Shown here one piece after another: positions 34,227-43,290 of a stretch of DNA of 64,000 bases. The position numbers and the translations under genes were made by a program. The notes below the pieces were generated by a model, which was given only the letters and a program-made list of their open reading frames with translations, did not search any database and was not told where the DNA came from. Every line of letters begins with the position of its first letter. Within the stretch, counting starts at the first letter, position 1. This DNA comes from CAZHGD01 sp964531735 (lineage in GTDB: Bacteria > Armatimonadota > UBA10988): the NCBI GenBank assembly GCA_964531735.1, contig CAZHGD010000013.1, forward strand, positions 15,428-79,427, in the 5' to 3' direction.

Positions 34227-35273
34227 GTGGACCTCAGGTACAAGCACAACTGGCCCGAGACCCGCGAGCGCATGGCTGCGTGGTGGCAGGGCGAAGCCAT
34301 CGACCGGCCCTGCATCTCAGTGAGCGCGCCGGCGCGACCGGCTCGGGCGGTGCCGGCGCCGCCGGATCACCAGGCGCGCTGGACCGACCCGGAGTATGTG
34401 GCTCAGGCCTATGACGCCGGTCACGAAGCCACCTACCATGGCGGCGAAGCGCTGCCCGGCACCTCGCTGATGGTCGGCTACTGCTTCGGCTACGGAGCGC
34501 CGTTGCACTACTCGGAGCAGACCGTCTGGCAGGAGCCCATCCTCGCCTCCTGTGAGGCGGCGGCCGATCTGGTGCTCGCCGAGGATGATTGGGCTTGGTG
34601 CCAGGTCCAGCGCGTGGTCAGGCGCTGTGCCGAGGTGGCGGCCGGCAAGTGGCACGTCGGCTGGCCGAACCTCCACCAACCGAACGACCATCTGGCACTG
34701 CTGCGCGGCTCCGAGGCCATGCTGATGGACATGGTCGACCACCCGGCAGCGGTGAAGCGCGGGCTGCGGCGACTGGTCGACAACTGGTACCGGATGCACG
34801 AGCGACTGATGGGCGTGCTCAACCAGACCCAGGACGGGGCCTCGAGCTGGTTGCCGATTTGGTGTCCGGGCGCGAAGAGCCTGACGCTCCAGAGCGACGT
34901 GTCGTGCACGCTGTCGCCGGCGATGTTCGAGGAGTTCATCGCACCCGAGATCGAGGAGTTGGCCGACTATCTGGATGGCGCCATCTACCATCTGGACGGT
35001 CCGGGCGCGCTGCAGCACCTGGACCGGCTGCTGGCGGTTCGCGGTCTGCGCGCCATCCAGTGGACGCCCGGCACGGGGCACGCCGACGGACTGGCCTGGC
35101 TCGATCTCTTCCGGCGCATCCAGGAGGCGGGCAAGGGCGTGGTGGCCTACCTCGCCTATGACGAGGTGTGGCAAGCGGCGCGCGAGTTGCGCCCGGAGCA
35201 CCTGTTCATCATGACCTGGGCGCCGAGCGTCGACGCGGCCGAGGCGCTGTTGGAGCGGGTGGCTCGCGGGTGA
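34227..35273 (+). CDS. UroD-like (uroporphyrinogen decarboxylase/corrinoid methyltransferase fold) protein
   Basis: 348 residues from GTG 34227, with AAGGAG eight bases upstream overlapping the previous stop codon. The pattern of TIM-barrel strands, for example AGKWHVGWPNLHQPNDHLALLRGSEAMLMDMVDHP, is that of the UroD superfamily subgroup found beside glycosidase genes. The true UroD N-terminal arginine motif is absent. The position of the zinc motif HICGNT of the methyltransferases MtaA and CmuA reads YHLDGPG (the cysteine is replaced by aspartate). The protein is therefore unlikely to be a heme-synthesis enzyme; a role in demethylation or C-C bond chemistry on a sugar substrate is possible but unproven. 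Confidence 0.8.
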   Translation: MDLRYKHNWPETRERMAAWWQGEAIDRPCISVSAPARPARAVPAPPDHQARWTDPEYVAQAYDAGHEATYHGGEALPGTSLMVGYCFGYGAPLHYSEQTVWQEPILASCEAAADLVLAEDDWAWCQVQRVVRRCAEVAAGKWHVGWPNLHQPNDHLALLRGSEAMLMDMVDHPAAVKRGLRRLVDNWYRMHERLMGVLNQTQDGASSWLPIWCPGAKSLTLQSDVSCTLSPAMFEEFIAPEIEELADYLDGAIYHLDGPGALQHLDRLLAVRGLRAIQWTPGTGHADGLAWLDLFRRIQEAGKGVVAYLAYDEVWQAARELRPEHLFIMTWAPSVDAAEALLERVARG

Positions 35274-35292
35274 GCCGGTAGTGGAGAAGGCA

Positions 35293-38094
35293 ATGAAGTG
35301 GTGCGGGTTGTTGTTGCTGGCCCAACTGACGCTGCTGGCCAAGCCAGCTTCACTGTATGTCTCGACCGCCGGGAACGACCGGTGGTCGGGCAGCCTGGTG
35401 GCGCCGAACGCGGCGGGCAGCGACGGGCCGTTCGCGACCCTGGCCCGCGCGCGCGATGCGGTGCGTCAGCTCAAGGCCGCCGGCCCGCTGCCGCGCGGCG
35501 GCGTCACCGTCTGGGTGGCTGGCGGGCTGTATCCGCAGAGCGAGACGCTCAAGCTGAGTGCCAGTGACTCCGGCACCGACGGCGCGCCGGTGGTCTACCG
35601 CGCGTTGCCCGGCGAGCAGCCTCGCCTGCTTGGCGGACGGCCGATCACTGGGTTCAAGCCGCACCAGGGCGCCATCGTCAAGGCCGAGGTCGCCGGGCAA
35701 GGTCTGCACGGCGTGTACTTCCGGCAGTTGTTCATGAACGGGCGGCGGCTGCACCTGGCGCGGTACCCGAACTTCGACCCGCAGAACCCCTACGGTGGCG
35801 GCTGGGCCTATGCCGACGGCAAGCCGGTCCCGATGTACTCGGATCGACCGGGCGAGGACAAGCACTCGCTCCAGTACAAGGCGGCCGACGCGCGCACCTG
35901 GGCCCGGCCCGACGAGGGCGAGGTGTTCGTCTTCCCGCGCTACAACTGGTGGAACAACCTTGTCCGCATCAAGTCGGTCGACCGCGAGCAGCGGCGGATC
36001 GAGCTGGCGGGCGACTGCTCGTACCCGATCCGACCGACCGATCGCTACTATGTGCGCAATCAGTTCGAGGAGCTGGATGCACCCGGCGAGTGGTACCTGG
36101 ACCGGCGCACCGAGACGCTCTACCTGATTCCGCCGGAGCCGCTGGCGGGCAGCACGGTCTACGCCCCGGCCCTGCGCACCGTGGTCGAGATGCAGCCCGG
36201 CACCAGCAACGTCGTCTTGCGCGGGCTGACCATCGAGTGTGCCGAAGGCCACGGTGTGGTCCTCAACCAGACCAGCGACTGCACGGTGGCGGCCTGCACC
36301 ATCCGCAACGTCGGCGACTACAACGGCAGCGGCGTCGCGGTGAACGGCGGTCGGAACAGCGGCGTGCTGGGCTGCGACATCTACGAGGTCGGCCGTGACG
36401 GCGTCTCGCTCAGCGGTGGTGACCGGGTCACGTTGACGCCGGCCAACAACTATGCGGACAACAACTACATCCACCATGTCGGTGTGTTCTACAAGCAGGG
36501 AGTGGGCGTGGCGATGTGGGGCTGCGGCCTGCGCGCGGCCCACAACCTGATCCACGACGGGCCGCGCATGGGCATCATGTTCAGCGGCAACAACCTGCTG
36601 CTCGAGTACAACCACATCCGCCACGTCAACCTGGAGACCGAGGACACCGGCGCGATCTACACGGGCGGGCGCGACTGGATCTCCTCGCGCGGTACGGTGG
36701 TCCGCTACAACTACTTCCACGACATCCTGGGCTACGGCCAGATGAACGGCAGATGGGTCTCGCCGCATTTCGCGTGGGGGGTCTACCTGGACGACAACGC
36801 CGGCGGCGTGGATGTCATCGGCAACATCATCGCGCGCTGCCCCCGGGCGGCGATCCACCTCCACAACGGGCGCGACAACCTGATGGAGAACAACATCCTC
36901 GTGGATTCGGGGATGCAGCAGTTGGAGATGAACGGCTGGACCAACAAGCACCCGTACTGGATCAGCCACCTGCCCACGATGGTCAAGGGTTATGAATCGG
37001 TCGTCAGCCAGCCCGCCTGGCGCGGCATGCGGAACATGGGTCTGCATCCGCGGCTGGCGGTGCTGCCGGACGGGCTGATCATGACCGGCAACGTGTTCCG
37101 CCGGAATATCCTCGCTTCGCAGCGCCCGAAGGCGCGGCTGTACCGGTTCAACAACGTGCCGTTCGACCACTACGAGAGCGACCGCAACCTGATCTACGCC
37201 GGAGGCCGACCGCTGATCATCGATGGCCTGCGCGGTGTGGCGGCCGACGAGCACTGGGCCGAGTGGCAGCGGCGGGGCAAGGACCAGCACTCCATCGTGG
37301 CCGACCCGCGGTTCGTCGACGCGGCGGCCGACGACTACCGGCTGGCCGACGACTCGCCGGCGCGGCAGATCGGGTTCAAGCGCATCCCGGTCGAGCAGAT
37401 CGGACCGCAGGCGCTGCCGCTCCGCGCCACGTGGCCGATTGTCGAGGCCGAAGGCGCGCGCGAGAAGCCGCTGGGCGCCGCGCACCCCGAACAGATCGGC
37501 CCGCCGCCGGCCAGACCGCGGTACGAGCAGCCGTTCACGGTGCCGCGCCTGCCGCAGCCGCCGGGTGAAGCCGAGCTGGCCGGCGCCCTGGCGCTCAGTG
37601 TGCGCGAGACTCCGGACCGCAACCACATCGCCGGCCAGGCCTGCGCGGCCAAGGTTGGCCACGACGGACAGCAGCTCTACATCGAGTTGGTCGTGCCGGC
37701 CACGGCGGCGAAGCTGCGGCGCGGTGAGCACTGGGGGCAGGACGACGGCGCGGAGGTGTGCCTCCAGCGTCTGGACGGCAAGCGGGGCGGGCCGGTGTTC
37801 GTGCTGCACGGGTTCCTGACCGGACGCTGCGAGAGCGTCACCGACGCCGGTGCCGCGCCCGCCGAAGCGGCGGCGATGGGCCGGGCGGTGCAGTTCACCG
37901 CCACCGTCCGCGCCGACGGCTGGATTGGCCGTTGGGCCGTGCCGCTGGCCGCCCTTGGGGCCAAGCCGGGCGGTCAGTTGGCGTTCAACCTCGGCGTGCG
38001 GCGCACCGAGGCCGATGAGTGGGTCTGCTGGGCCGGCGCGCTGGGCCAGACGTGGCGCGTCGAGAACGCCGGCGTGCTGCTCTTGCAGCCGTAG
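35293..38094 (+). CDS. Secreted right-handed beta-helix protein with C-terminal sugar-binding-like domain
   Basis: 933 residues from ATG 35293, preceded by GGAG at a suitable distance, with a signal peptide (MKWCGLLLLAQLTLLAKPA). The N-terminal motif YVSTAGNDRWSGSL and GPFATLARARDAVRQL is the usual opening of parallel beta-helix polysaccharide lyases and hydrolases. The helix (about 85-650) carries many short repeats such as NSGVLGCDIYEVGRDGVSL and NNIIARCPRAAIHLHNG. A beta-sandwich of carbohydrate-binding module 9 type follows at about 760-930 (AKVGHDGQQLYIELVVP, GRWAVPLAALG). It is likely to cleave or bind a polysaccharide. It is in the operon of the GH2-like and UroD-like proteins. Confidence 0.87.
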   Translation: MKWCGLLLLAQLTLLAKPASLYVSTAGNDRWSGSLVAPNAAGSDGPFATLARARDAVRQLKAAGPLPRGGVTVWVAGGLYPQSETLKLSASDSGTDGAPVVYRALPGEQPRLLGGRPITGFKPHQGAIVKAEVAGQGLHGVYFRQLFMNGRRLHLARYPNFDPQNPYGGGWAYADGKPVPMYSDRPGEDKHSLQYKAADARTWARPDEGEVFVFPRYNWWNNLVRIKSVDREQRRIELAGDCSYPIRPTDRYYVRNQFEELDAPGEWYLDRRTETLYLIPPEPLAGSTVYAPALRTVVEMQPGTSNVVLRGLTIECAEGHGVVLNQTSDCTVAACTIRNVGDYNGSGVAVNGGRNSGVLGCDIYEVGRDGVSLSGGDRVTLTPANNYADNNYIHHVGVFYKQGVGVAMWGCGLRAAHNLIHDGPRMGIMFSGNNLLLEYNHIRHVNLETEDTGAIYTGGRDWISSRGTVVRYNYFHDILGYGQMNGRWVSPHFAWGVYLDDNAGGVDVIGNIIARCPRAAIHLHNGRDNLMENNILVDSGMQQLEMNGWTNKHPYWISHLPTMVKGYESVVSQPAWRGMRNMGLHPRLAVLPDGLIMTGNVFRRNILASQRPKARLYRFNNVPFDHYESDRNLIYAGGRPLIIDGLRGVAADEHWAEWQRRGKDQHSIVADPRFVDAAADDYRLADDSPARQIGFKRIPVEQIGPQALPLRATWPIVEAEGAREKPLGAAHPEQIGPPPARPRYEQPFTVPRLPQPPGEAELAGALALSVRETPDRNHIAGQACAAKVGHDGQQLYIELVVPATAAKLRRGEHWGQDDGAEVCLQRLDGKRGGPVFVLHGFLTGRCESVTDAGAAPAEAAAMGRAVQFTATVRADGWIGRWAVPLAALGAKPGGQLAFNLGVRRTEADEWVCWAGALGQTWRVENAGVLLLQP

Positions 38095-38109
38095 GCCAAG
38101 GAGGGCTCT

Positions 38110-39360
38110 GTGCCCAGACCACGCCTGGCGCCACCGCCGGCCTGGCAGTGCTACGACTGCCATACCAGCGGGCAATGCTGTCAGGGCTACTTCGAGGTCG
38201 CGGTGACCGAGGCCGAGCGCGAGCGGATCTTGCAGCAGGGCTGGGCCGCCCTGCCGGAGTACGCCGGGCAGGCGCTGGTGGTCCCGCGCCATGGCGGTTG
38301 GGTACTGGCCAACCGCGCCGATGGCGCCTGCGTGTTCCACGGCGAGGACGGTTTGTGCCGCATCCACGCGCGCTTCGGCGAGCCGGCCAAGCCGTTGGCC
38401 TGCCGGCTGTACCCGTTCGTCTTCGTGCCGGCCGGCGACGAGGTCCGCGTCGACCTGCGCTTCGATTGCCCGTCGGTCGCGGGCAGCCGTGGGCGTGAGC
38501 TGCCGCAGCACGTCGGCGAGCTGAAGCAGTTGCTGGCGCAGGCCGTGCCCACCAAGGGGTTCCGGCCGAGCACCACGGCGCGCCTGGCCGTGGGCGTGGA
38601 CGTGGCCTGGGCGGTGGTGCGGCAGGTCACGCAGGCGCTCGAGACGGTGCTGGACGACATCTCGTTGAGCATGGTGCAGCGCGTCCTGACCGTGTCGGCG
38701 GTCGCGGCGATGCTGCCGGCGCTCCCGCTGGACCAGGTCGCCGCGGGCAGCGTGCCCGAGATGATGACGGTGCTGATCGCCTCGTGCATGGCCGAAGCGC
38801 TGTCGCCCGACAGCGCAGTGGCGCCACCGACGCGGATGGTGCGGTTGCTGTTCCGACAGATGGTCGGCCTCTACGGCCGCGCCGACCGGCTGAGCCAGCC
38901 GCCGCGCGTCGGCGCGCGGTTGGCGGCCTCACTACGGCTGGCCGTGGGACGCGGGCTGTTTCCCCGGATCCGGCCCGACTTCCCGGCGGTGAGCTTCGCC
39001 GCGGTGGAGGCGACCGCGGCCGATCTGGATCAGCACGGGTCGGAGGCCGTGTCGCGCTACTACCGGACCAAGCTGAACAGCCTGGGCTTCTTCGGCCCGG
39101 GGTTCTACGGCGAGACATACCAAGGCGGACTGGCGGCACTGTGCCTGACCTATCCAATCCTCCTGTGGTATGCGCGGTTGTTCGCCGCTGGCGAGGGCCT
39201 GGCGGCGCCTGACGAGGCGGCGGTGGTCAGGGCGATCCAGGTGGTGGACCGCAACCACGGTCGCACCCCGCTGCTGGACACGCGCACCGAACGAGCGCGG
39301 CGCCAGCAACTGAGCGGGTTCGAGGTGCTGCGCTCGCTGCTCGCGGCCCAGCGCTGTTGA
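38110..39360 (+). CDS. YkgJ-family cysteine-cluster protein with long C-terminal extension
   Basis: 416 residues, GTG start. The N-terminal 130 residues have the YkgJ (UPF0153) pattern: CYDCHTSGQCCQGY, ACVFHGEDGLCRIH, LACRLYPFVF and FDCPSVAG, with eight cysteines that could bind zinc or an iron-sulfur centre. YkgJ proteins are usually 100-250 residues, so about 280 residues here are an extension. The extension has alternating hydrophobic helices, two of which (near 200-215 and 340-360) may contact the membrane. The function of the family is not established. It follows the beta-helix gene by 15 bases. Confidence 0.78.
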   Translation: MPRPRLAPPPAWQCYDCHTSGQCCQGYFEVAVTEAERERILQQGWAALPEYAGQALVVPRHGGWVLANRADGACVFHGEDGLCRIHARFGEPAKPLACRLYPFVFVPAGDEVRVDLRFDCPSVAGSRGRELPQHVGELKQLLAQAVPTKGFRPSTTARLAVGVDVAWAVVRQVTQALETVLDDISLSMVQRVLTVSAVAAMLPALPLDQVAAGSVPEMMTVLIASCMAEALSPDSAVAPPTRMVRLLFRQMVGLYGRADRLSQPPRVGARLAASLRLAVGRGLFPRIRPDFPAVSFAAVEATAADLDQHGSEAVSRYYRTKLNSLGFFGPGFYGETYQGGLAALCLTYPILLWYARLFAAGEGLAAPDEAAVVRAIQVVDRNHGRTPLLDTRTERARRQQLSGFEVLRSLLAAQRC

Positions 39361-39403
39361 CACGAGGCGGCCGTTCGTCGCCGCCGGAAGGATGACGAGC
39401 AGT

Positions 39404-40480
39404 ATGGGTACGTTCTACGACGACGCGGACGCTGCGCAGACCGGGCTGGTGCAGCGCGGCACGGACGACCGCCAGCACCTGCTGCGGGCCGAGGCGGAGG
39501 ACTGGCTGCGCGCCGAGTGCGAGGCCATTGTCGAGCGCCGCCCGCAGCTCTGGCGGCCCGACTACCGCAGCATCGACGCTTTCCTGGCCAGTGTCGAGCC
39601 CAACCGGCAGCGCTGGTTGCAGGCCGTCGGTGACTTCGGGCCGGAGTGCGACGACGGCGAGCCGGAGATCGAGCCGTTCCTCGACAACGACGAGCTGGAA
39701 GCCTGCTGGATCACCTGGCCCTGGCGCCGCAACTACCGCATGCGTGGCATTCTCGCTGTGCCCAAGCACCGGAGCGGTCGCCTGCCGCTGGTCATCTGCC
39801 AGCACGGCATCGGCAGCACGCCCGAGCACACCTTCGGCTTCCTCGACAACTCGTGGGCCTACCGTGGCTTCGCGCGGCGGCTCGTCGGCGACGGGTTCGC
39901 GGTGTTCTCACCGATGCACGTCACCACCGGACCGGCGCGCGGCCGGCTGGAGCGCCTGGCGCTGATGCTCGGCGGCAAGCTCTGGGGCATTGAGATGAAC
40001 CAGTTGTCGCGGATGCTCGACCGCCTGCTCGTGCGGCCCGAGATCGATCCCGAGCGCGTCGGCATGTGGGGGCTGAGCCTCGGCGGCGCCTACACGCTGA
40101 TGACCATGCCCATCGAGCCGCGCATCAAGGTCGGCGTGTCGGCCGCCTGGTTCAACCACCGCGTCCGCAAGATGGTGGTCGATGACCCGCGGCATAGCTG
40201 CTTTCTGTCGGTCAATGAGGACCACGTCTTCATCCCCGGCTGGCTGCGTGAGTTCAGCGACTCGGACCTGTGCGCGCTGATTGCGCCGCGGGCGTTCATG
40301 AGCCAGACCGGGAAGTGCGACGGCATCTCCTGGTGGCCGTGGGTGGCCGAGGAGTTCGAGGCGTCCAAGGCGCACTACGACAAGCTCGGCCTCGGCGAGC
40401 GGATTCGCCTCGACCTGCACGAAGGCGGGCACGAGATCCACTACGAGGCCGGCCTGGCCTTCCTGCGCCAGTGGCTGTGA
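39404..40480 (+). CDS. Alpha/beta hydrolase (acetyl-xylan-esterase-like)
   Basis: About 358 residues. GGAAGG at 39386-39391 is 12 bases from ATG 39404; an in-frame ATG at 39392 directly abuts that binding site and is less likely. The nucleophile elbow is GMWGLSLGGA (catalytic Ser), the oxyanion region is LPLVICQHGIGS, and the catalytic His is in EGGHEIHYEAG. The aspartate or glutamate of the triad is probably in the segment with CDGISWWPWVAEE. No signal peptide is visible, so the enzyme is probably cytoplasmic and could de-esterify sugar or oligosaccharide derivatives. It is the last gene of the plus-strand block and converges on the sulfate transporter genes. Confidence 0.85.
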   Translation: MGTFYDDADAAQTGLVQRGTDDRQHLLRAEAEDWLRAECEAIVERRPQLWRPDYRSIDAFLASVEPNRQRWLQAVGDFGPECDDGEPEIEPFLDNDELEACWITWPWRRNYRMRGILAVPKHRSGRLPLVICQHGIGSTPEHTFGFLDNSWAYRGFARRLVGDGFAVFSPMHVTTGPARGRLERLALMLGGKLWGIEMNQLSRMLDRLLVRPEIDPERVGMWGLSLGGAYTLMTMPIEPRIKVGVSAAWFNHRVRKMVVDDPRHSCFLSVNEDHVFIPGWLREFSDSDLCALIAPRAFMSQTGKCDGISWWPWVAEEFEASKAHYDKLGLGERIRLDLHEGGHEIHYEAGLAFLRQWL

Positions 40481-40495
40481 GGCCGTGGCCCGCAG

Positions 40496-41572
40496 TCAGA
40501 TGACGTAGTCCTCGACGAACACGCGGGTCTCGCGGAGGCCGACGTAGACGACATCGGCCACCGCGAGACCCAGTGCCGCCGCCTGCTCGTGCGAGAGCTG
40601 CGCCTGGATGCTCTGGCCGGACTCGTCAGTCAGTTCGCAGCGGACCACCGGTCCGGCCGACTGGATGCGCTGCACGCGAGCCCGGAACGACGGCCGGCCG
40701 TTGGGCGCGCGGCTGATGGCGATGTCGTGTGGCCGCACCACCAACTGCGCCGGCTGACCATCGGCCGCGTTGGTCTGCGGCGCCTCGATGACGACCGAGC
40801 CGAACACGGCCTTGCCCTGTTCGACACGGCCATGGAACAGGTTGACGCTGCCGAGGAACTCGGCCACGAACGGCGTCGCCGGATGGTGGAAGATCTCGTC
40901 GGGCGAGCCGACTTGCTCGATGCGGCCGTGGTTCATCACCACCACGCGGTCGGCCACTTCGAGAGCCTCCTCCTGGTCGTGCGTCACGAACACGCTGGTC
41001 ATGCGCAGCTCGTCGTGCAGGCGCCGCAGCCAGCGCCGCAGCTCGGCGCGCACCTTGGCGTCCAAGGCGCCGAAGGGCTCGTCGAGCAGCAGCACGTTCG
41101 GCTGCACCGCCAGGGCGCGTGCCAGGGCCACCCGCTGACGCTGGCCGCCCGAAAGCTGGGCGGGCAGTCGCCGGCCGAGACCCTCCATCTGGATCAGCTT
41201 GAGCAACTCGTCCACCCGGGCGCGGATCTCGGCTGGCGCAGGGCGGTCGCGCCGCGGCTTCACGCGCAGGCCGAAGGCGATGTTCTCCGCCACGCTGAGG
41301 TGCCGGAACAGCGCGTAGTGCTGGAACACGAAGCCGACCCGACGGGCGCCGACGGCCTGGCCGGTGACCTCCTGACCGCCGAACAGCACCGCGGCATCGG
41401 GATTCGGGTCTGGTGCCTCCAGGCCGGCGATGATGCGGAGCAAGGTGGTCTTGCCGCAACCAGACGGACCCAGCAACGCCACCAACTCGCCGTCCGGAAC
41501 GGCCAGACTGACGTTGTCGAGCGCCTGCATGGCGCCGAACCGCTTGCTGATCTGGCGAACCTCAATGCTCAT
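40496..41572 (-). CDS. cysA: Sulfate ABC transporter ATP-binding protein
   Basis: 358 residues from ATG 41572, with GGGAGG about nine bases upstream. Walker A is LGPSGCGKTTLLR, the ABC signature is LSGGQRQRVALARAL, Walker B is LLLDEPFGALD and the switch histidine is in VTHDQEEALEV. A C-terminal TOBE-type domain follows from about 235. The start overlaps the stop of the CysW gene as ATGA. The protein supplies ATP hydrolysis for sulfate or thiosulfate uptake through CysT and CysW. Assignment to sulfate, not another oxyanion, rests on the neighbouring permeases and binding protein. Confidence 0.95.
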   Translation of the reverse strand: MSIEVRQISKRFGAMQALDNVSLAVPDGELVALLGPSGCGKTTLLRIIAGLEAPDPNPDAAVLFGGQEVTGQAVGARRVGFVFQHYALFRHLSVAENIAFGLRVKPRRDRPAPAEIRARVDELLKLIQMEGLGRRLPAQLSGGQRQRVALARALAVQPNVLLLDEPFGALDAKVRAELRRWLRRLHDELRMTSVFVTHDQEEALEVADRVVVMNHGRIEQVGSPDEIFHHPATPFVAEFLGSVNLFHGRVEQGKAVFGSVVIEAPQTNAADGQPAQLVVRPHDIAISRAPNGRPSFRARVQRIQSAGPVVRCELTDESGQSIQAQLSHEQAAALGLAVADVVYVGLRETRVFVEDYVI

Positions 41573-42450
41573 GGCAACGGTCCTCCCGCGGCGGCGTCGT
41601 TGCGCACCCGCCACAGCACCAGGCTCTTCAGCACCAGCGTCACCAGCGCCAGGACACAGAGCAGCGACGCGACCGCGAAGGCCGCCACGAAGTTGTACTC
41701 ATTGTAGAGTATCTCGATGTGCAAGGGCATGGTATTGGTCTTCAGGCGGATATGGCCGGAGACGACCGAGACGGCGCCGAACTCGCCCATGGCGCGCGCG
41801 TTGCAGAGGATCACGCCGTAGAGCAAGGCCCACTTGATGTTCGGCACGGTGACGCGCCAGAAGGTCTGCCAGCCATTGGCGCCGAGGACGACGGCGGCTT
41901 CCTCCTCCTCCGTGCCTTGCGACTCCATCAGTGGGATCAGCTCGCGGGCCACCAAGGGCACCGAGACGAAGAGGGTGGCCAGGACGATGGCCGGGGTGTT
42001 GAACAGGACGCGGTAGCCATGCTGCTGCAGCCAGGGGCCGAACCAGCCGAGGCGGCCGAAGAGCAAGACGAACAACATGCCTGCCACGACTGGCGAGACC
42101 GCGAACGGCAGGTCGATCAGCGTGACCAGAACGCTGCGGCCCCAGAAGCGGAACTTGCCCACGGCCCAGGCGGCGGCGAGCCCGAACAAGACGTTGAGCG
42201 GTACGACCACCGCCGCGGTGGTCAAGGTCAGCCGGATGGCGGCCCGGGCGGCCGGATCGGCGAAGCTGCGGAGATAGGCGTGGAGCCCTTGCCGCAGCGC
42301 TTCGGTGAACACGGCCAGCAGCGGGAGCACCAGGAACAGCAGCAGGAAGGTGAGCGCCACCAAGGTCAGGAGGCAACGGACCCAGCCCGGTTCAGTGATG
42401 GCACCTGGCGTAGCCTCACCTGACAGATGGCGGTCGATGGCCTGGGCCAT
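41569..42450 (-). CDS. cysW: Sulfate ABC transporter permease CysW
   Basis: 293 residues with six predicted transmembrane helices. The conserved EAA cytoplasmic loop of ABC permeases is seen near EEEAAVVLGANGWQTFWRVTVPNIKW. The helix region LYGVILCNARAMGEFGAVSVVSGHIRLKTNTMPLHIEILYNEY is typical of CysW. The gene follows cysT with only four bases between and overlaps cysA. Its N-terminal 30 residues include a Ser/Pro-rich stretch and the first hydrophobic helix at about 28-45. Confidence 0.94.
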   Translation of the reverse strand: MAQAIDRHLSGEATPGAITEPGWVRCLLTLVALTFLLLFLVLPLLAVFTEALRQGLHAYLRSFADPAARAAIRLTLTTAAVVVPLNVLFGLAAAWAVGKFRFWGRSVLVTLIDLPFAVSPVVAGMLFVLLFGRLGWFGPWLQQHGYRVLFNTPAIVLATLFVSVPLVARELIPLMESQGTEEEEAAVVLGANGWQTFWRVTVPNIKWALLYGVILCNARAMGEFGAVSVVSGHIRLKTNTMPLHIEILYNEYNFVAAFAVASLLCVLALVTLVLKSLVLWRVRNDAAAGGPLP

Positions 42451-42454
42451 GGGG

Positions 42455-43282
42455 CTACCCTCCGGTGCCCAGCCGGCGGCTGCACGTCCATTGCAGCAGG
42501 TTGATGGCCAGCAGCAGTGCGAACGAGCAGAGCAACATCGCCACGCCGATGGCGGTGGCGCCGAGGTAGTCGTACTGCTCCAGCTTGGTGATGATCAGCA
42601 GTGGCGTGATCTCGGTGCGCATGGGCATGTTGCCGGCGATGAACACCACCGAGCCATACTCGCCCACAGCTCGCGCGAAGGCCAGGGCAAAGCCGGTCAG
42701 CAGGGCGGGGAGCAGCGCCGGCAGCAGGACGCGCCGGACGGTCTGCCAGCGGCCGGCCCCAAGGCTGGCCGCCGCCTCCTCGACCTCGGGCTCGATGTCT
42801 TCGAGCGCAGGCTGTACCGTGCGCACCACGAACGGCAGGCCGATGAAGGTCAACGCCACCGCAATGCCCAGCGGCGTGAAGGCCACCTTCAGGCCGACGT
42901 GGGCCAGATGGTGCCCGATCCAGCCGTTCGGGCTGTAGAGGGTCGTGAGTGCGATGCCGGAAACGGCCGTCGGTAACGCGAACGGCAGGTCGACCAAGGC
43001 GTCGACGAGCCGCTTCAGGGGGAACCGGTAACGGACCAGCACCCAGGCGACGATGGTGCCGAAGACCGCGTTGGTACCGGCGGCGGCCAGCGCGGCACCG
43101 AAGGTCAGCCGATAGCTGGCCAGGACGCGTGGGTGCGTGGTGGCCTCCCACCAGGCTGCCCAGCCGCCGCCGGCGGCCCTGCTGAACAGGGCCGCCAGCG
43201 GCAGCAGGACGAGGAACCCCAGGTAGGCCACGGTGTAGCCCATGGACAGCCCGAAGCCTGGCAGGACCCGAGAGCGTGACAT
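42455..43282 (-). CDS. cysT: Sulfate ABC transporter permease CysT
   Basis: 275 residues, six predicted transmembrane helices. The segment LPFALPTAVSGIALTTLYSPNGWIG and the EAA loop EEAAASLGAGRWQTVRRVLLPAL match the CysT permease, and AFARAVGEYGSVVFIAGN carries the signature GEYGS of this subfamily. It makes a heterodimer with CysW. It lies eight bases downstream of the sulfate-binding protein gene. Confidence 0.94.
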   Translation of the reverse strand: MSRSRVLPGFGLSMGYTVAYLGFLVLLPLAALFSRAAGGGWAAWWEATTHPRVLASYRLTFGAALAAAGTNAVFGTIVAWVLVRYRFPLKRLVDALVDLPFALPTAVSGIALTTLYSPNGWIGHHLAHVGLKVAFTPLGIAVALTFIGLPFVVRTVQPALEDIEPEVEEAAASLGAGRWQTVRRVLLPALLPALLTGFALAFARAVGEYGSVVFIAGNMPMRTEITPLLIITKLEQYDYLGATAIGVAMLLCSFALLLAINLLQWTCSRRLGTGG

Positions 43283-43290
43283 GGCGGCCC

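Noticed and set aside
35350..38511. Open frame of 1053 codons opposite the beta-helix gene
   Set aside because: Shadow frame. The opposite strand has a clear signal peptide and beta-helix repeats.
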